Shown piece by piece: positions 7,641 to 16,888 of a stretch of 64,000 bases of DNA. The stretch lies in the NCBI RefSeq assembly GCF_020622345.1, contig NZ_JACNMO010000001.1, positions 1 through 64,000 of the forward strand, written 5' to 3'. Both the position numbers and the translations under genes were made by a program. Below the pieces are notes generated by a model, which did no database searches, was not told where the DNA came from, and saw only the letters and a list, made by a program, of their open reading frames with translations. The stretch's first letter is position 1. Each line of letters opens with the position of its first letter. This stretch comes from Roseobacter weihaiensis (GTDB lineage: Bacteria; Pseudomonadota; Alphaproteobacteria; Rhodobacterales; Rhodobacteraceae).

Positions 7641-9311
7641 ATGGCAGACGCAGCCATCCACGGCCACGATCACAAGGACGAACGCGGGTTCTTTACCCGG
7701 TGGTTCATGTCCACAAACCACAAAGATATTGGTATTCTTTACCTGATTACATCGGCGCTTGTCGGTTTTGTATCAGTCGCATTCACGGTCTACATGCGCC
7801 TTGAGCTGATGGAGCCCGGCGTTCAATACATGTGCATGGAAGGCGCACGGCTCATGGCGAGCGACGCCCTCTGCACACCGAACGGACACCTTTGGAATGT
7901 ACTGATCACCGGTCACGGTATTCTAATGATGTTCTTTGTTGTTATTCCCGCCCTTTTCGGCGGATTTGGCAACTATTTCATGCCTTTGCAGATCGGTGCG
8001 CCGGATATGGCGTTTCCGCGGATGAACAACCTGAGCTTCTGGATGTATGTTGCGGGGACCGCGCTGGCGATCTGTTCGGTGCTGGCACCCGGTGGCAACG
8101 ACCAGGCCGGGTCCGGGGTCGGCTGGGTCCTCTATCCGCCGCTTTCCACCAATGAAGGTGGCTATTCGATGGACCTTGCGATCTTTGCCGTGCACGTCTC
8201 GGGAGCGTCGTCGATCCTAGGTGCGATCAACATGATCACCACCTTCCTGAACATGCGCGCGCCGGGCATGACGCTCTTCAAGGTACCGCTGTTCTCCTGG
8301 TCGATCTTTGTGACAAGCTGGCTGATCCTCTTGTCCCTCCCGGTTCTGGCGGGCGCGATCACCATGCTGCTGATGGACCGGAACTTCGGCTTTACCTTTT
8401 TTGATCCTGCAGGCGGCGGGGACCCTGTGCTCTACCAGCACATCCTGTGGTTCTTTGGCCACCCGGAGGTTTATATCATCATCCTGCCCGGTTTCGGCAT
8501 TATCTCCCATGTTATCGCGACTTTCTCGCGCAAACCGGTCTTCGGCTACCTGCCGATGGTCTGGGCGATTATCGCAATCGGCGCTCTTGGCTTTGTGGTC
8601 TGGGCGCACCACATGTACACCGTTGGCATGAGCCTCAACCAGCAGGCGTACTTCATGCTCGCGACCATGGTGATCGCCGTGCCCACCGGCGTGAAGGTCT
8701 TTAGCTGGATCGCCACCATGTGGGGCGGATCTGTGGAGTTCAAAACGCCCATGCTCTGGGCCTTTGGCTTCCTCTTCCTCTTCACCGTGGGCGGCGTGAC
8801 CGGCATCGTTCTGTCACAGGCTGCCGTGGACCGCTACTACCACGATACCTACTACGTCGTGGCGCATTTCCACTACGTGATGTCTCTTGGTGCCGTCTTT
8901 GCCATCTTTGCGGGGATCTACTTCTACTTCCCCAAGATGACTGGCAAGATGTACCCGGAATGGGCCGGCAAGCTGCACTTCTGGGCGATGTTCATCGGCT
9001 CCAATCTGACCTTCTTCCCCCAGCACTTCCTGGGCCGTCAGGGCATGCCGCGCCGCTACATCGACTACCCGGAGGCTTTTGCCTACTGGAACTGGTGGTC
9101 GAGCCTGGGCGCATTCCTGTCCTTTGCCTCGTTCCTCTTCTTCTTTGGCGTGATCGCCTACTCCCTGCGCTATGGCAGGAAGTCCGCAGAGGCCAACCCG
9201 TGGAACGAATATGCGGATACGCTGGAATGGACCCTGCCCTCCCCACCGCCCGAACACACGTTCGAGCAGCTTCCAAAACAGGAAGACTGGGATAACAAAC
9301 ACGCACATTGA
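7641..9311 (+). CDS. ctaD: Cytochrome c oxidase subunit I (aa3 type)
   Basis: Catalytic subunit of the terminal oxidase that reduces O2 to water in the inner membrane and pumps protons. 556 residues with about twelve hydrophobic segments. Diagnostic motifs: [17 protein letters not shown] (CuB ligand and the cross-linked Tyr), WAHHMYTVG (two CuB histidines), and [13 protein letters not shown] carrying the heme a3 and heme a histidines. ATG is preceded by AGGAGG 6 bases away. The subunit II/III and assembly genes are not adjacent, as is usual for Rhodobacteraceae where ctaD stands alone. A strong terminator follows. Confidence 0.97.
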   Translation: MADAAIHGHDHKDERGFFTRWFMSTNHKDIGILYLITSALVGFVSVAFTVYMRLELMEPGVQYMCMEGARLMASDALCTPNGHLWNVLITGHGILMMFFVVIPALFGGFGNYFMPLQIGAPDMAFPRMNNLSFWMYVAGTALAICSVLAPGGNDQAGSGVGWVLYPPLSTNEGGYSMDLAIFAVHVSGASSILGAINMITTFLNMRAPGMTLFKVPLFSWSIFVTSWLILLSLPVLAGAITMLLMDRNFGFTFFDPAGGGDPVLYQHILWFFGHPEVYIIILPGFGIISHVIATFSRKPVFGYLPMVWAIIAIGALGFVVWAHHMYTVGMSLNQQAYFMLATMVIAVPTGVKVFSWIATMWGGSVEFKTPMLWAFGFLFLFTVGGVTGIVLSQAAVDRYYHDTYYVVAHFHYVMSLGAVFAIFAGIYFYFPKMTGKMYPEWAGKLHFWAMFIGSNLTFFPQHFLGRQGMPRRYIDYPEAFAYWNWWSSLGAFLSFASFLFFFGVIAYSLRYGRKSAEANPWNEYADTLEWTLPSPPPEHTFEQLPKQEDWDNKHAH

Positions 9312-9331
9312 CGTGTGAGACGAAAATCAAA

Positions 9332-9364
9332 AAAGGGCCCCGGACTGACCGGGGCCTTTTTTTC
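9332..9364 (+). terminator. Intrinsic terminator of ctaD
   Basis: Perfect 8-bp stem GGCCCCGG (9336-9343) / CCGGGGCC (9349-9356), loop ACTGA, A-run before and eight T after. It closes ctaD 20 bases past the stop. The rest of the 323-base gap to 9635 shows no convincing gene; only GAGGAT at 9623-9628 serves the next gene. Confidence 0.9.
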
Positions 9365-9634
9365 CTTCTGTCCCTTCTGATCCTTGTCCCCTGTCAGCAG
9401 AACCGCCCACTCCAGAGGTTCTTTGGGCACTCCGCACAGATCCGGACCGCAAGACAAGCCGGTGACGAGCCGGCCGAGGCGTGCGCGATCCAGCTGTCTG
9501 TTTCAGACGCATATCCTGCGTCAAACGAGACGGTATTTCCTTTAAAGACGTTTAGATTACCCTTAAATTCAAGGGACTGAACATCCGGTGTAAATCACTG
9601 CACCGGTCCGCTTTCCATTTTTGAGGATCCATCT

Positions 9635-10510
9635 ATGTCAAAGTCTTCTCTGGCACTCGCGACAGGTGCCTGCCTGCTCTTGTCAAGTACACCGACCCTG
9701 GCCGGGTCTGCAGATCAGGCAACGGTCTCCGACGACGTTGTCGCCGCGCAGCGGGCAGCCCTTGCCGAGGCCACATCGGGCGCTGGATTTGGCCCACAGT
9801 CCCCCCGCGACATCGATGTTCTGGCAGGCAACAACGAGCGGGCCTTTGCAACCGCCCCCGCCCATACCGAAATGAACCTGTGCAACATCCATTTTCACAA
9901 GAACGCAGAACACAAGGGTGGGCAATTCACCACCTTTGCAGGCAATGGCGACGGTCTGGGGTATGGCACTGGCTTTAAATACGATGGAGAGCTGACAGAG
10001 GCTGAACGCGCCCCATATGAACGCCCCGCGGGCGCAACCGCGCAAGGTAATCTGCAACCGGGCGACACCATCGAGGTGCATTACGTCTATACAACCGCAC
10101 AGGTCACCCCGGGCCCGACCCTTGGGTCCTGCCTGAGCGAAGCAGTCATGAACCCGCAGCTTCGGGTCGAAGCGCAGGTCTATGTACTGGTCAATGACGA
10201 CAGCGCTCTGGATTTCGGGACGCTGACCCGGCATAGCCTCGTCGATGGCCTGCATCAGGCCACCGCGATCCCGCAAGACACCGGGACGCCTGTGATTTAC
10301 GCAGGCTCCACAACGGGTCCCAGCTTTAACGAGGCAGGATCTCCTTTGAAGGTCACCTGGAGCGTCCGCCCCGAGGTCGCAAAAGTATCCATCAGCTCGG
10401 TCGACAGGTGGTTGCAGGACAACATCTTTGACGAAACCCAAGCCCATGGCGTACGCAACCTAGTGATAAACCCCGACCTGCTCTCCGAAATCACCGCCAT
10501 CGGGGGTTAA
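9635..10510 (+). CDS. Delta-class carbonic anhydrase-like exported protein
   Basis: Predicted periplasmic CO2 hydratase. The 291-residue product begins with a Sec signal peptide ending around TLAGSA. The segment NLCNIHFHKNAEHKGGQF (81-98), with His86, His88 and His93, and GDTIEVHYVYTT with His149 match the pattern I associate with delta-class carbonic anhydrases, first known from diatoms and since annotated in marine bacteria; three of these histidines would bind zinc. Cys83 and Cys166 could form a disulfide, as expected outside the cytoplasm. It stands alone between terminators, start fixed by GAGGAT. Family assignment is from memory of the motif and not from alignment. Confidence 0.68.
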   Translation: MSKSSLALATGACLLLSSTPTLAGSADQATVSDDVVAAQRAALAEATSGAGFGPQSPRDIDVLAGNNERAFATAPAHTEMNLCNIHFHKNAEHKGGQFTTFAGNGDGLGYGTGFKYDGELTEAERAPYERPAGATAQGNLQPGDTIEVHYVYTTAQVTPGPTLGSCLSEAVMNPQLRVEAQVYVLVNDDSALDFGTLTRHSLVDGLHQATAIPQDTGTPVIYAGSTTGPSFNEAGSPLKVTWSVRPEVAKVSISSVDRWLQDNIFDETQAHGVRNLVINPDLLSEITAIGG

Positions 10511-10525
10511 GCACACCGACAGGTG

Positions 10526-10546
10526 CGGCCACATCTTTGGCCGTTT
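10526..10546 (+). terminator. Weak terminator after the carbonic anhydrase gene
   Basis: CGGCCA (10526-10531) and TGGCCG (10538-10543) form a 6-bp stem with a 6-base loop followed by TTT. It lies 16 bases past the stop codon. Confidence 0.5.
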
Positions 10547-10660
10547 AAGCCCTGCCGCAATGTGCGGCGGGCTGTTGTGCCATGGACAGTGCCCCTTGCC
10601 CCTTAAAACGGCGCCCCTGCTCATATTGTGGCCAAAAAGCCCGCCGCACCGGATGCCGCA

Positions 10661-10690
10661 TTGCTCCGCTCCGCCGGGACGCGCTATAAG
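10661..10690 (+). promoter_or_regulatory. Promoter of the DUF2244 gene
   Basis: TTGCTC (10661-10666), 18-base spacer, TATAAG (10685-10690) resembles a housekeeping promoter. The predicted start of transcription near 10697 would leave a very short leader before the ATG at 10710. Confidence 0.45.
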
Positions 10691-10709
10691 AAGTATCAAC
10701 GCAACTCAG

Positions 10710-11201
10710 ATGCCAGCCATGCCCTATCAATGGACATCAGAACCCGGGGAAGTGCCGCAAACCCTGCGCCTCTGGCCCCATCAATCCTTGCCCGCACGTG
10801 GCATGGCGGCCTTCATCCTGGCAACCTTTGCGATGATCCTGATCCCCGTCGTGACGCTTCTGGGCTCGCCCGTGCTCTGGGGGTTGCTGCCCTTTGCCTT
10901 GCTGGCGGTGTGGGGGATGTATCACGCGCTGCAACGCAATCATCATGCGCGCCGGATCGTCGAAGTCCTGACCTTGGACACCGAAGCCGCGCAGCTGGTG
11001 CGGACCGAGCCCTCCGGTGCGGTCAAGGAATGGGATTGCAACCGCTATTGGACAACGATCAAGAAATACGAAAAGGACGGCCCGATCCCGCACTACGTGA
11101 CGCTGCAAGGCATGGGACGAGAGGTCGAGATTGGCGCTTTTCTGAGCGAAGAGGAACGCGTGGCGCTTTACGACGAGCTTCAGCGTGCCTGGCGCCGGTA
11201 A
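10710..11201 (+). CDS. DUF2244 family membrane protein
   Basis: 163 residues (154-160 if a later Met is used). After a polar N-terminus there are two adjacent transmembrane helices (about 30-70), then a cytoplasmic domain with RRIVEVLTL, WDCNRYWTTIKK and a C-terminal VEIGAFLSEEERVALYDEL, which is the DUF2244 pattern. The function of this alphaproteobacterial family is not known; it is often found near respiratory genes, as here not far from ctaD. The frame is open further upstream but the promoter-like TATAAG at 10685 and the loss of coding character favour 10710 or 10719. Confidence 0.8.
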   Translation: MPAMPYQWTSEPGEVPQTLRLWPHQSLPARGMAAFILATFAMILIPVVTLLGSPVLWGLLPFALLAVWGMYHALQRNHHARRIVEVLTLDTEAAQLVRTEPSGAVKEWDCNRYWTTIKKYEKDGPIPHYVTLQGMGREVEIGAFLSEEERVALYDELQRAWRR

Positions 11202-11207
11202 GGCGGT

Positions 11208-11906
11208 CTATCCAGCCGCAGAGATGTCGGCGCCGTCCCATCTGTTTTCTTCATTCCAGAGTGCGCGCAGGGTGTCGGTCTGCTCTGCAAAGGATGCCTC
11301 CAGAACCGCGCAGGCATAGATACGGTCGGTTCGAAAATGTCTGAAACCGCCCCGCAACTCACACCATGCCGCCAGCAGAACGCATTCCAGATGATAGACA
11401 AGTGCGATCGGGCGGATGATGCGGTCGGTGTCCTCACCGTCGGCATTCCGATAGGTCAGCCGAAGCTTGGTCGCGCGCCTGATCGCTTCGCGCAGAACCG
11501 AGCGCGAGACACACCCCTTTTCAGGATCGTCCAGCGGCGCACCCCAGGGCGACACCTGCAACCAGTCCGCAGGCCCGTGCAGGGCATCCACCTTGCGATG
11601 AATGCGCAAGGCGGCTGACTGCAGTCCGCTGTCCCCGGTGCGGGTCAGCAGTGCCAATCCAACCCTCAAGGCCTCGATCTCTTCGTCATCGAAATTCAGG
11701 GGCGGCAGATCGTAGCCTGAGCGCATAACATACCCAATCCCCGCTTCGCCTTCGATCGGAGTTTGCCGCGCCTGCAGCGTGGCGATATCCCTGTAGACGG
11801 TGCGCTTGGACACCTCCAGCCGGGCGGCAAGCGCCTCTGCCGTCATTGGTGACGGGGCTGCGCGCAAAATCTGGATAATCTCGAACAATCGGTCGGAACG
11901 GGGCAT
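11208..11906 (-). CDS. YafY-type transcriptional regulator (HTH + WYL domain)
   Basis: A 232-residue regulator: N-terminal DeoR-like winged helix (MPRSDRLFEIIQIL, LEVSKRTVYRDIATLQ) and a WYL ligand-sensing domain (about 130-205) in which RPIALVYHLECVLLAAWCELRGGFRHFRTDRI is the recognisable core. WYL regulators respond to small ligands or single-stranded DNA. A perfect palindrome CTGACAG-N4-CTGTCAG lies 43 bases upstream of its start, in the gap to a divergent tiny gene, so both are likely under its control. Ligand unknown. Confidence 0.9.
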   Translation of the reverse strand: MPRSDRLFEIIQILRAAPSPMTAEALAARLEVSKRTVYRDIATLQARQTPIEGEAGIGYVMRSGYDLPPLNFDDEEIEALRVGLALLTRTGDSGLQSAALRIHRKVDALHGPADWLQVSPWGAPLDDPEKGCVSRSVLREAIRRATKLRLTYRNADGEDTDRIIRPIALVYHLECVLLAAWCELRGGFRHFRTDRIYACAVLEASFAEQTDTLRALWNEENRWDGADISAAG

Positions 11907-11948
11907 TCTTGGTCACCTTTTTCTCTGCTGACACCCTAGCACCCGCCA

Positions 11949-11966
11949 CTGACAGCGTGCTGTCAG
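11949..11966. promoter_or_regulatory. Palindromic operator in the WYL regulator gap
   Basis: CTGACAG (11949-11955), spacer CGTG, CTGTCAG (11960-11966): a perfect inverted repeat centred between the divergent starts at 11906 and 12005. A related half, CTGACA, occurs just before at about 11926. YafY/WYL regulators are known to act on such TGACA/TGTCA repeats, so autoregulation and control of the small gene are inferred. Confidence 0.55.
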
Positions 11967-12004
11967 CAGGCTTTTGCCAAAGTGGCGAAAAGTGAGGTTC
12001 TACC

Positions 12005-12184
12005 ATGTATTCATATGACGACTATACAATGTTGCGGCTTGGTCTGGGGCGCTGGTCTGGCCATGAGACCCCGGAGATCAAAAAATACACAGCCTGCAAA
12101 GGGCGCAAGCGCCCCTCCGCTCCAAGGCTTCTGCGCCACCTGAAATCACGGTTGCTGTCACGCCGCATAGCGCTGCGGGACTAG
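12005..12184 (+). CDS. Putative small basic protein (59 aa)
   Basis: Not a known family. ATG at 12005 is preceded by GTGAGG 9-14 bases upstream. The product starts MYSYDDYTMLRLGLGRWSG and ends in a very basic tail rich in Arg, Lys and Leu (KRPSAPRLLRHLKSRLLSRR), with a single Cys. It is divergent from the WYL regulator across a palindromic operator. The TAG stop overlaps the TAG stop of yqeY on the opposite strand at the shared tetranucleotide CTAG (12181-12184). Coding status is inferred from ribosome site, codon composition and context. Confidence 0.45.
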   Translation: MYSYDDYTMLRLGLGRWSGHETPEIKKYTACKGRKRPSAPRLLRHLKSRLLSRRIALRD

Positions 12185-12639
12185 CTGAGCCGGTCCTTGA
12201 CCATCGGGCCGACTTTGCCGAAATCCATCTGTCCGGTGTATTGGCCTTTCAGCACGCCCATCACCTTGCCCATGTCGCGGATGCTGTCCGCACCGATCTG
12301 GGTGATGGCAGCCTCCACCGCAGCAATGGTTTCCGCTTCGGTGAGCTGCTCCGGCAGGAACTCTTCGATGACCGTGACTTCTTCGCGCTCGCGTTCGGCC
12401 AGATCAAGCCTGCCGCCCTCTTCATAGGCGCGTGCGCTTTCCATCCGCTGCTTGGCCATCTTGCCAAGAATCGCCAGAACGTCATCATCGCCCACCCCGT
12501 CCTCGTTGCCGTCGGCGCGCGCGGCAATGTCCTTGTCCTTGATGGCCGCATTGATCAGACGCAGCGTCGACAGCCTGTCCGCCGCCTTGTCCTTCATGGC
12601 CTGTTTCAACGCCGTGGAGACTCTGGTGCGCAAATCCAA
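12181..12639 (-). CDS. yqeY: GatB/YqeY domain protein
   Basis: A 152-residue stand-alone YqeY protein, homologous to the C-terminal helical domain of GatB (tRNA-dependent amidotransferase). Conserved segments DRLSTLRLINAAIKDKDI, EFLPEQLTEAETI and MGKVMGVLKGQYTGQMDF are all present, and the length is normal. The start is a TTG at 12639: a stop lies only two codons further upstream, and AGAGGATG precedes the TTG at good distance, so an ATG start is excluded. It is thought to bind tRNA but its exact role is unsettled. It is divergent from carA. Confidence 0.92.
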   Translation of the reverse strand: MDLRTRVSTALKQAMKDKAADRLSTLRLINAAIKDKDIAARADGNEDGVGDDDVLAILGKMAKQRMESARAYEEGGRLDLAEREREEVTVIEEFLPEQLTEAETIAAVEAAITQIGADSIRDMGKVMGVLKGQYTGQMDFGKVGPMVKDRLS

Positions 12640-12859
12640 TGCTCACATCCTCTTGCTGGGCCCTTCGAGGGCCGGTTCCGACAGGACCGAAAGGCCTGTC
12701 ATAAGCCTTGGACCTTATCCAATCCCCGCAGAACCCGCAACACCCGCCCCCGCGCCACGCCGACCCCACATATCGCGTGGGGGGGCCTTGACCCGCTCCG
12801 GGCACCCGTCTAGGTATCGCCAGATTTTGCCTGCTCTCAACCTCTGAAAGGACCGCGTC

Positions 12860-14020
12860 ATGACCGTCCCTGCGCCCGACCGCCCCACCGCTTGTCTGGC
12901 TCTTGCGGATGGGACGCTGTTCTACGGCATGGGGTTCGGGGCCACAGGGCAGACCGTGGCCGAACTGTGCTTTAACACCGCCATGACGGGCTATCAGGAG
13001 ATCATGACCGATCCCTCCTATGCCGGGCAGGTCGTTACTTTTACCTTTCCGCATATCGGCAATGTAGGCGTCAACCCCGAGGATGACGAGACCGCCGATC
13101 CGGTGGCCGCCGGCATGGTCGTCAAGTGGATGCCGACAGAGCCGTCAAACTGGCGGGCGCTTGAGGGTCTGAGCGCCTGGCTGGCCGCGCGCGAGCGCAT
13201 TGCCATGGGCGGTGTGGACACCCGGCGTCTGACACGAGCGATCCGCCAATCCGGTGCCCCGCATGTGGCACTTTCGCATAACCCCGACGGCGTTTTCGAT
13301 GTCGAGGCGCTGGTGACTGCCGCGCGCGCGTTCAGCGGGCTGGAGGGGCTTGATCTGGCCCGGAAAGTGACCTGCGCACAGTCTTACCGCTGGAATGAGA
13401 TGCGGTGGGCCTGGCCTGACGGGTACATCCCGCAGAATGATCCGAGATACAAGGTCGTCGCCGTGGATTACGGGGCCAAGCGGAACATTCTGCGCTGTCT
13501 GGCAAGTGCGGGGTGCGATGTCACCGTGCTGCCCGCGACCGCCACCTTTGACGAGGTCATGGCGCATGACCCTGATGGCGTCTTTCTGTCCAATGGTCCG
13601 GGCGATCCTGCGGCAACGGGCACCTATGCGGTGCCGATGATCCGCGATGTCCTGGACAAGACAACCCTGCCGGTGTTCGGTATCTGCCTCGGGCACCAGA
13701 TGCTCGCGCTTGCTCTGGGCGCGCAGACAATCAAGATGAACCACGGCCATCACGGGGCCAACCATCCGGTCAAGGATCATGACACGGGCAAGGTCGAGAT
13801 CACATCGATGAACCACGGCTTTGCTGTAGATGCGCAGACGCTGCCCGCTGGTGTGTTGGAGACCCATACCTCGCTCTTTGACGGATCAAACTGCGGCATA
13901 CGTGTCGATGGCCGACCGGTTTGGTCTGTCCAGCACCACCCCGAGGCAAGCCCCGGACCACAGGACAGCTACTACCTGTTTGAACGGTTCGCGAAGGCCA
14001 TGGCGGAGCGTGCCGCCTGA
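12860..14020 (+). CDS. carA: Carbamoyl-phosphate synthase small subunit
   Basis: Glutaminase subunit (386 aa) that feeds ammonia to CarB for carbamoyl phosphate, precursor of pyrimidines and arginine. N-terminal CPSase small-chain domain with MGFGATGQTVAELCFNTAMT and YAGQVVTFTFPHIGN; C-terminal class I glutamine amidotransferase with the nucleophile in GICLGHQM and the His-Glu pair in QHHPEASPGP. ATG has AAAGGA 9 bases before it. carB is not adjacent. The 220-base gap to yqeY is the divergent promoter region; I found no leader peptide or riboswitch in it. Confidence 0.97.
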   Translation: MTVPAPDRPTACLALADGTLFYGMGFGATGQTVAELCFNTAMTGYQEIMTDPSYAGQVVTFTFPHIGNVGVNPEDDETADPVAAGMVVKWMPTEPSNWRALEGLSAWLAARERIAMGGVDTRRLTRAIRQSGAPHVALSHNPDGVFDVEALVTAARAFSGLEGLDLARKVTCAQSYRWNEMRWAWPDGYIPQNDPRYKVVAVDYGAKRNILRCLASAGCDVTVLPATATFDEVMAHDPDGVFLSNGPGDPAATGTYAVPMIRDVLDKTTLPVFGICLGHQMLALALGAQTIKMNHGHHGANHPVKDHDTGKVEITSMNHGFAVDAQTLPAGVLETHTSLFDGSNCGIRVDGRPVWSVQHHPEASPGPQDSYYLFERFAKAMAERAA

Positions 14021-14121
14021 CAGCCCGGCCTCCCGTGTGGGTTGAATAATTCAGATTTAACAGTTCATTAACCCTGATCTGTGAGATTGCCCTGTCCGCT
14101 AGTCACGCAAGGCAATCGAAG

Positions 14122-16197
14122 ATGAACGACCTTCACCTGGGTTTGGCAGATCGGGAGACATTGGGCCCCCCCGTCTCTCACCCGCCGATCGGGCGATTGC
14201 TTGTCGACATCGGAAAAATTGCACCAAGAGATTTGCAGCATGCGCTCAATCTGCAAACCCGGATTGACGCGCCTCTCGGCGACATCATGATTTCCGAAGG
14301 GCTGGTCGAAAAGCAAGACGTGCTCAGCGCGCTTGCGACGCAAGCCCGCGCGGAAGGGGCCGACCTTGCGCTTGATCCCCCGCTGCCCGAGATGGCCGCA
14401 CGGTTGCCTGCCGCTTTATGTCTGCGCTACGGCGTTGTGCCCTGGCGCGAAGACGCCCGCGCACTCTATATCGCGACGAGCAGCCCGGCGGAGTTTACCG
14501 CCCTGTGCGCAGAACTTGGGCCAATGGAAAAACCGCTCTTTCCTGTCATTGTTGATGAGGCCCAGATTCAAAGCCATGTCGGTCGGCTTCACGGTGCAGA
14601 ACTGGTATGCAAGGCAGCCCGGCGCGTACCTGCCGCGGAAAGCTGCCGGGACTGGGCAGGCCTGGCAACAGTTCGATCTCGCTGGTGTACTGCGGTGGTG
14701 CTCGGATGTGTGCTGTTCGGACTGAGCGCACCTGCCTTATTGATCACCATGCTTGCGCTGCTGGCGACGGTGACCCTCTTGATGACGACCGTTCTGAAAC
14801 TTGCTGCGCTGGTCGTGCATGTGATGCCCGCGTCGGCGAAACAACGGCTCGCACCGGCTGAGCTGGCGCGCACGTTCAGCAGGCTTTGGCCGTCTTCCAA
14901 GCCCGCAAAATCCGTGCAAGAGCTTGTCTTGCTACCCCAAAGCCGTGCGGACGCGGCGCTGCGCATCGCTGGGGCGGCACGGGCCTTTGGCGGTGCGGGA
15001 CTGCCAACGATAAACAGCGGTGATCGGTTTCGGTTGCCGCGCGTGTCGGTTCTTGTACCATTGCTACACGAACGCGAGATTGCGGGTCAGTTGATTGACC
15101 GGCTATCGCGCTTGACCTACCCGAAGTCACTGCTGGAGGTCGTGCTCGTGCTTGAGGCCAGCGATACGCTCACGCGCGAAACCATCGCCCGGACCAGCCT
15201 GCCGGACTGGATGCGTGTTATCGAGGTGCCGGAGGGAGGCGATCTTACCACAAAACCACGCGCGCTCAACTACGCTTTGGATTTTTGCCGCGGCTCAATC
15301 ATCGGTGTTTGGGACGCCGAGGATTGGCCCGAAGCGGACCAGATCGAACGGGTCGTGACCCGCTTCCAGGCAGCACCGGCCAAAACAGCGTGCATTCAGG
15401 GTGTGCTGGACTACTACAACTCGCGCACGAACTGGCTCACACGCTGTTTTTCAATCGAATATGCAACGTGGTGGCGGGTCTTGTTGCCGGGAATCGCCAA
15501 CCTGGGTCTCGTCGTGCCGCTGGGTGGGACGACCCTGTTTTTCCGGCGGCGCGCGCTGGAGGCGTTGGGGGGCTGGGACGCCCATAACGTAACCGAGGAT
15601 GCAGACCTCGGCCTGCGGCTGGCTCGTCACGGCTATGTCACAGAGCTTCTGCCGACCGTGACCCATGAGGAAGCAACCAGCCGCAGCTGGCCCTGGGTGC
15701 GACAACGCTCGCGCTGGCTCAAGGGTTTTCTGATCACTTACTTCGTTCATATGCGTGATGTGCGCCGACTTTGGCGCGATCTTGGGCCCGCGCGCTTTAT
15801 GGGCGTACAAACCCTGTTTTTCGCGACAGTCACGCAGTTTGCGCTGGCGCCGGTGCTCTGGTCCTTCTGGCTGATACTGGCTGGGTTTGACCATCCGGTC
15901 TCGACCACTCTGACCTCAGGGGTGGTTACGGCAATGATTGCATTATTTGTCTTTTCAGAACTCCTGACCATGACCGCAGGGCTGGTCGCAACCGCGGATA
16001 AGCCACGTCGGCATCTCATTCCCTTTTTGCCGACGATGGGACTTTACTTCACGCTTGGAACCTTTGCCGCCTACAAGGCCCTGTGGGAAATCGTCCAGGC
16101 GCCCTTTTTCTGGGACAAGACCCAGCACGGCGTCAGCGCGCTCACCGACCTGGCCCCCGGGTCCGCTGAAACAGCGAGCCGTCAGACCTCTTCCTGA
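14122..16197 (+). CDS. Membrane GT2 glycosyltransferase with N-terminal MshEN-like domain
   Basis: A 691-residue fusion. Residues 20-150 resemble the MshEN/GspE N-terminal domain (PIGRLLVDIGKIAPRDLQ, LGDIMISEGLVEKQDVLSAL), a fold that in MshE binds cyclic di-GMP. Two transmembrane helices follow (about 190-238), then a family 2 processive-type glycosyltransferase: RVSVLVPLLHE, DAED at 398-401, EDAD at 492-495 (catalytic base) and QRSRW at 528-532. At least three more membrane helices end the protein. This motif set is that of synthases making beta-linked polysaccharides such as cellulose or exopolysaccharide, with substrate unknown. It stands alone, converging with the GntR gene by 16 bases. 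Confidence 0.85.
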   Translation: MNDLHLGLADRETLGPPVSHPPIGRLLVDIGKIAPRDLQHALNLQTRIDAPLGDIMISEGLVEKQDVLSALATQARAEGADLALDPPLPEMAARLPAALCLRYGVVPWREDARALYIATSSPAEFTALCAELGPMEKPLFPVIVDEAQIQSHVGRLHGAELVCKAARRVPAAESCRDWAGLATVRSRWCTAVVLGCVLFGLSAPALLITMLALLATVTLLMTTVLKLAALVVHVMPASAKQRLAPAELARTFSRLWPSSKPAKSVQELVLLPQSRADAALRIAGAARAFGGAGLPTINSGDRFRLPRVSVLVPLLHEREIAGQLIDRLSRLTYPKSLLEVVLVLEASDTLTRETIARTSLPDWMRVIEVPEGGDLTTKPRALNYALDFCRGSIIGVWDAEDWPEADQIERVVTRFQAAPAKTACIQGVLDYYNSRTNWLTRCFSIEYATWWRVLLPGIANLGLVVPLGGTTLFFRRRALEALGGWDAHNVTEDADLGLRLARHGYVTELLPTVTHEEATSRSWPWVRQRSRWLKGFLITYFVHMRDVRRLWRDLGPARFMGVQTLFFATVTQFALAPVLWSFWLILAGFDHPVSTTLTSGVVTAMIALFVFSELLTMTAGLVATADKPRRHLIPFLPTMGLYFTLGTFAAYKALWEIVQAPFFWDKTQHGVSALTDLAPGSAETASRQTSS

Positions 16198-16829
16198 CGG
16201 CGCTGTGCATCCTGCTTGAGCCGGGTCATGAAAGCCACCGAGATATGTTCGCGCAACGCCGCATGGGCCGCCTTCTCGTTCTTCTCTTCGATCGCCCGCA
16301 CGATGCCTTCATGCTCGGACTGGGCAATCGCCCCCCGACCTTGAGCGGCCAGAGATGTCGTGGCCATCAACGCCATGGTCCGGTGCACAAGATCGAGCTG
16401 CTGCACCAGATAGCGGTTATGCGAGGCAAGATGGATCTGCTTGTGAAACCGCCGGTTCGCCCGCGCCAGCGCCACGGGGTCATCCACAAGCGCATTATCC
16501 GCCTCGACCATCTCCCGCAGGATGCGGACCTCTTCCGGCGTGGCATGCTGTGCCGCCAGTTGCGCGGCCAGGCCTTCCAGTTCACGGCGCACCACATAGA
16601 GCTCGGCCATCTGGTTGTGATCAAGGGAGGCGACAATCAGGCTGCGCCCGTCGCGTGCCAGCAAGGACTGTGTCTCCAGCCGCTGTAGCGCCTCACGGAT
16701 CGGGGTGCGGGAAACGCCAAAGCGCTCTGCCAGCTCGCTTTCGACCAATCGGTCCCCCGGCCGGTAGAGCCCCAGATCGATAGCATCCAGGATCATGCTG
16801 TAGGCGTCGGTGTGCTGGGGTTTTTGCAT
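16182..16829 (-). CDS. GntR-family transcriptional regulator (FCD type)
   Basis: 215 residues: winged helix-turn-helix (GLYRPGDRLVESELAERFGVSRTPIREALQRL, about 15-60) and an all-helical FCD ligand domain with the metal-binding pattern (RRELEGLAAQ, NRRFHKQIHLASHN, SEHEGIVRAIEEKN). FCD regulators usually sense organic acids or sugar acids. The ATG at 16829 is preferred; an in-frame TTG at 16856 would add nine residues. Divergent from the HAD nucleotidase gene; a palindrome lies between them. Confidence 0.92.
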   Translation of the reverse strand: MQKPQHTDAYSMILDAIDLGLYRPGDRLVESELAERFGVSRTPIREALQRLETQSLLARDGRSLIVASLDHNQMAELYVVRRELEGLAAQLAAQHATPEEVRILREMVEADNALVDDPVALARANRRFHKQIHLASHNRYLVQQLDLVHRTMALMATTSLAAQGRGAIAQSEHEGIVRAIEEKNEKAAHAALREHISVAFMTRLKQDAQRRQEEV

Positions 16830-16888
16830 GGCGCGGATCTGCCTTGTGACATTCAATACAACACCTTAACGACGCCGGGGGTGCGGGC

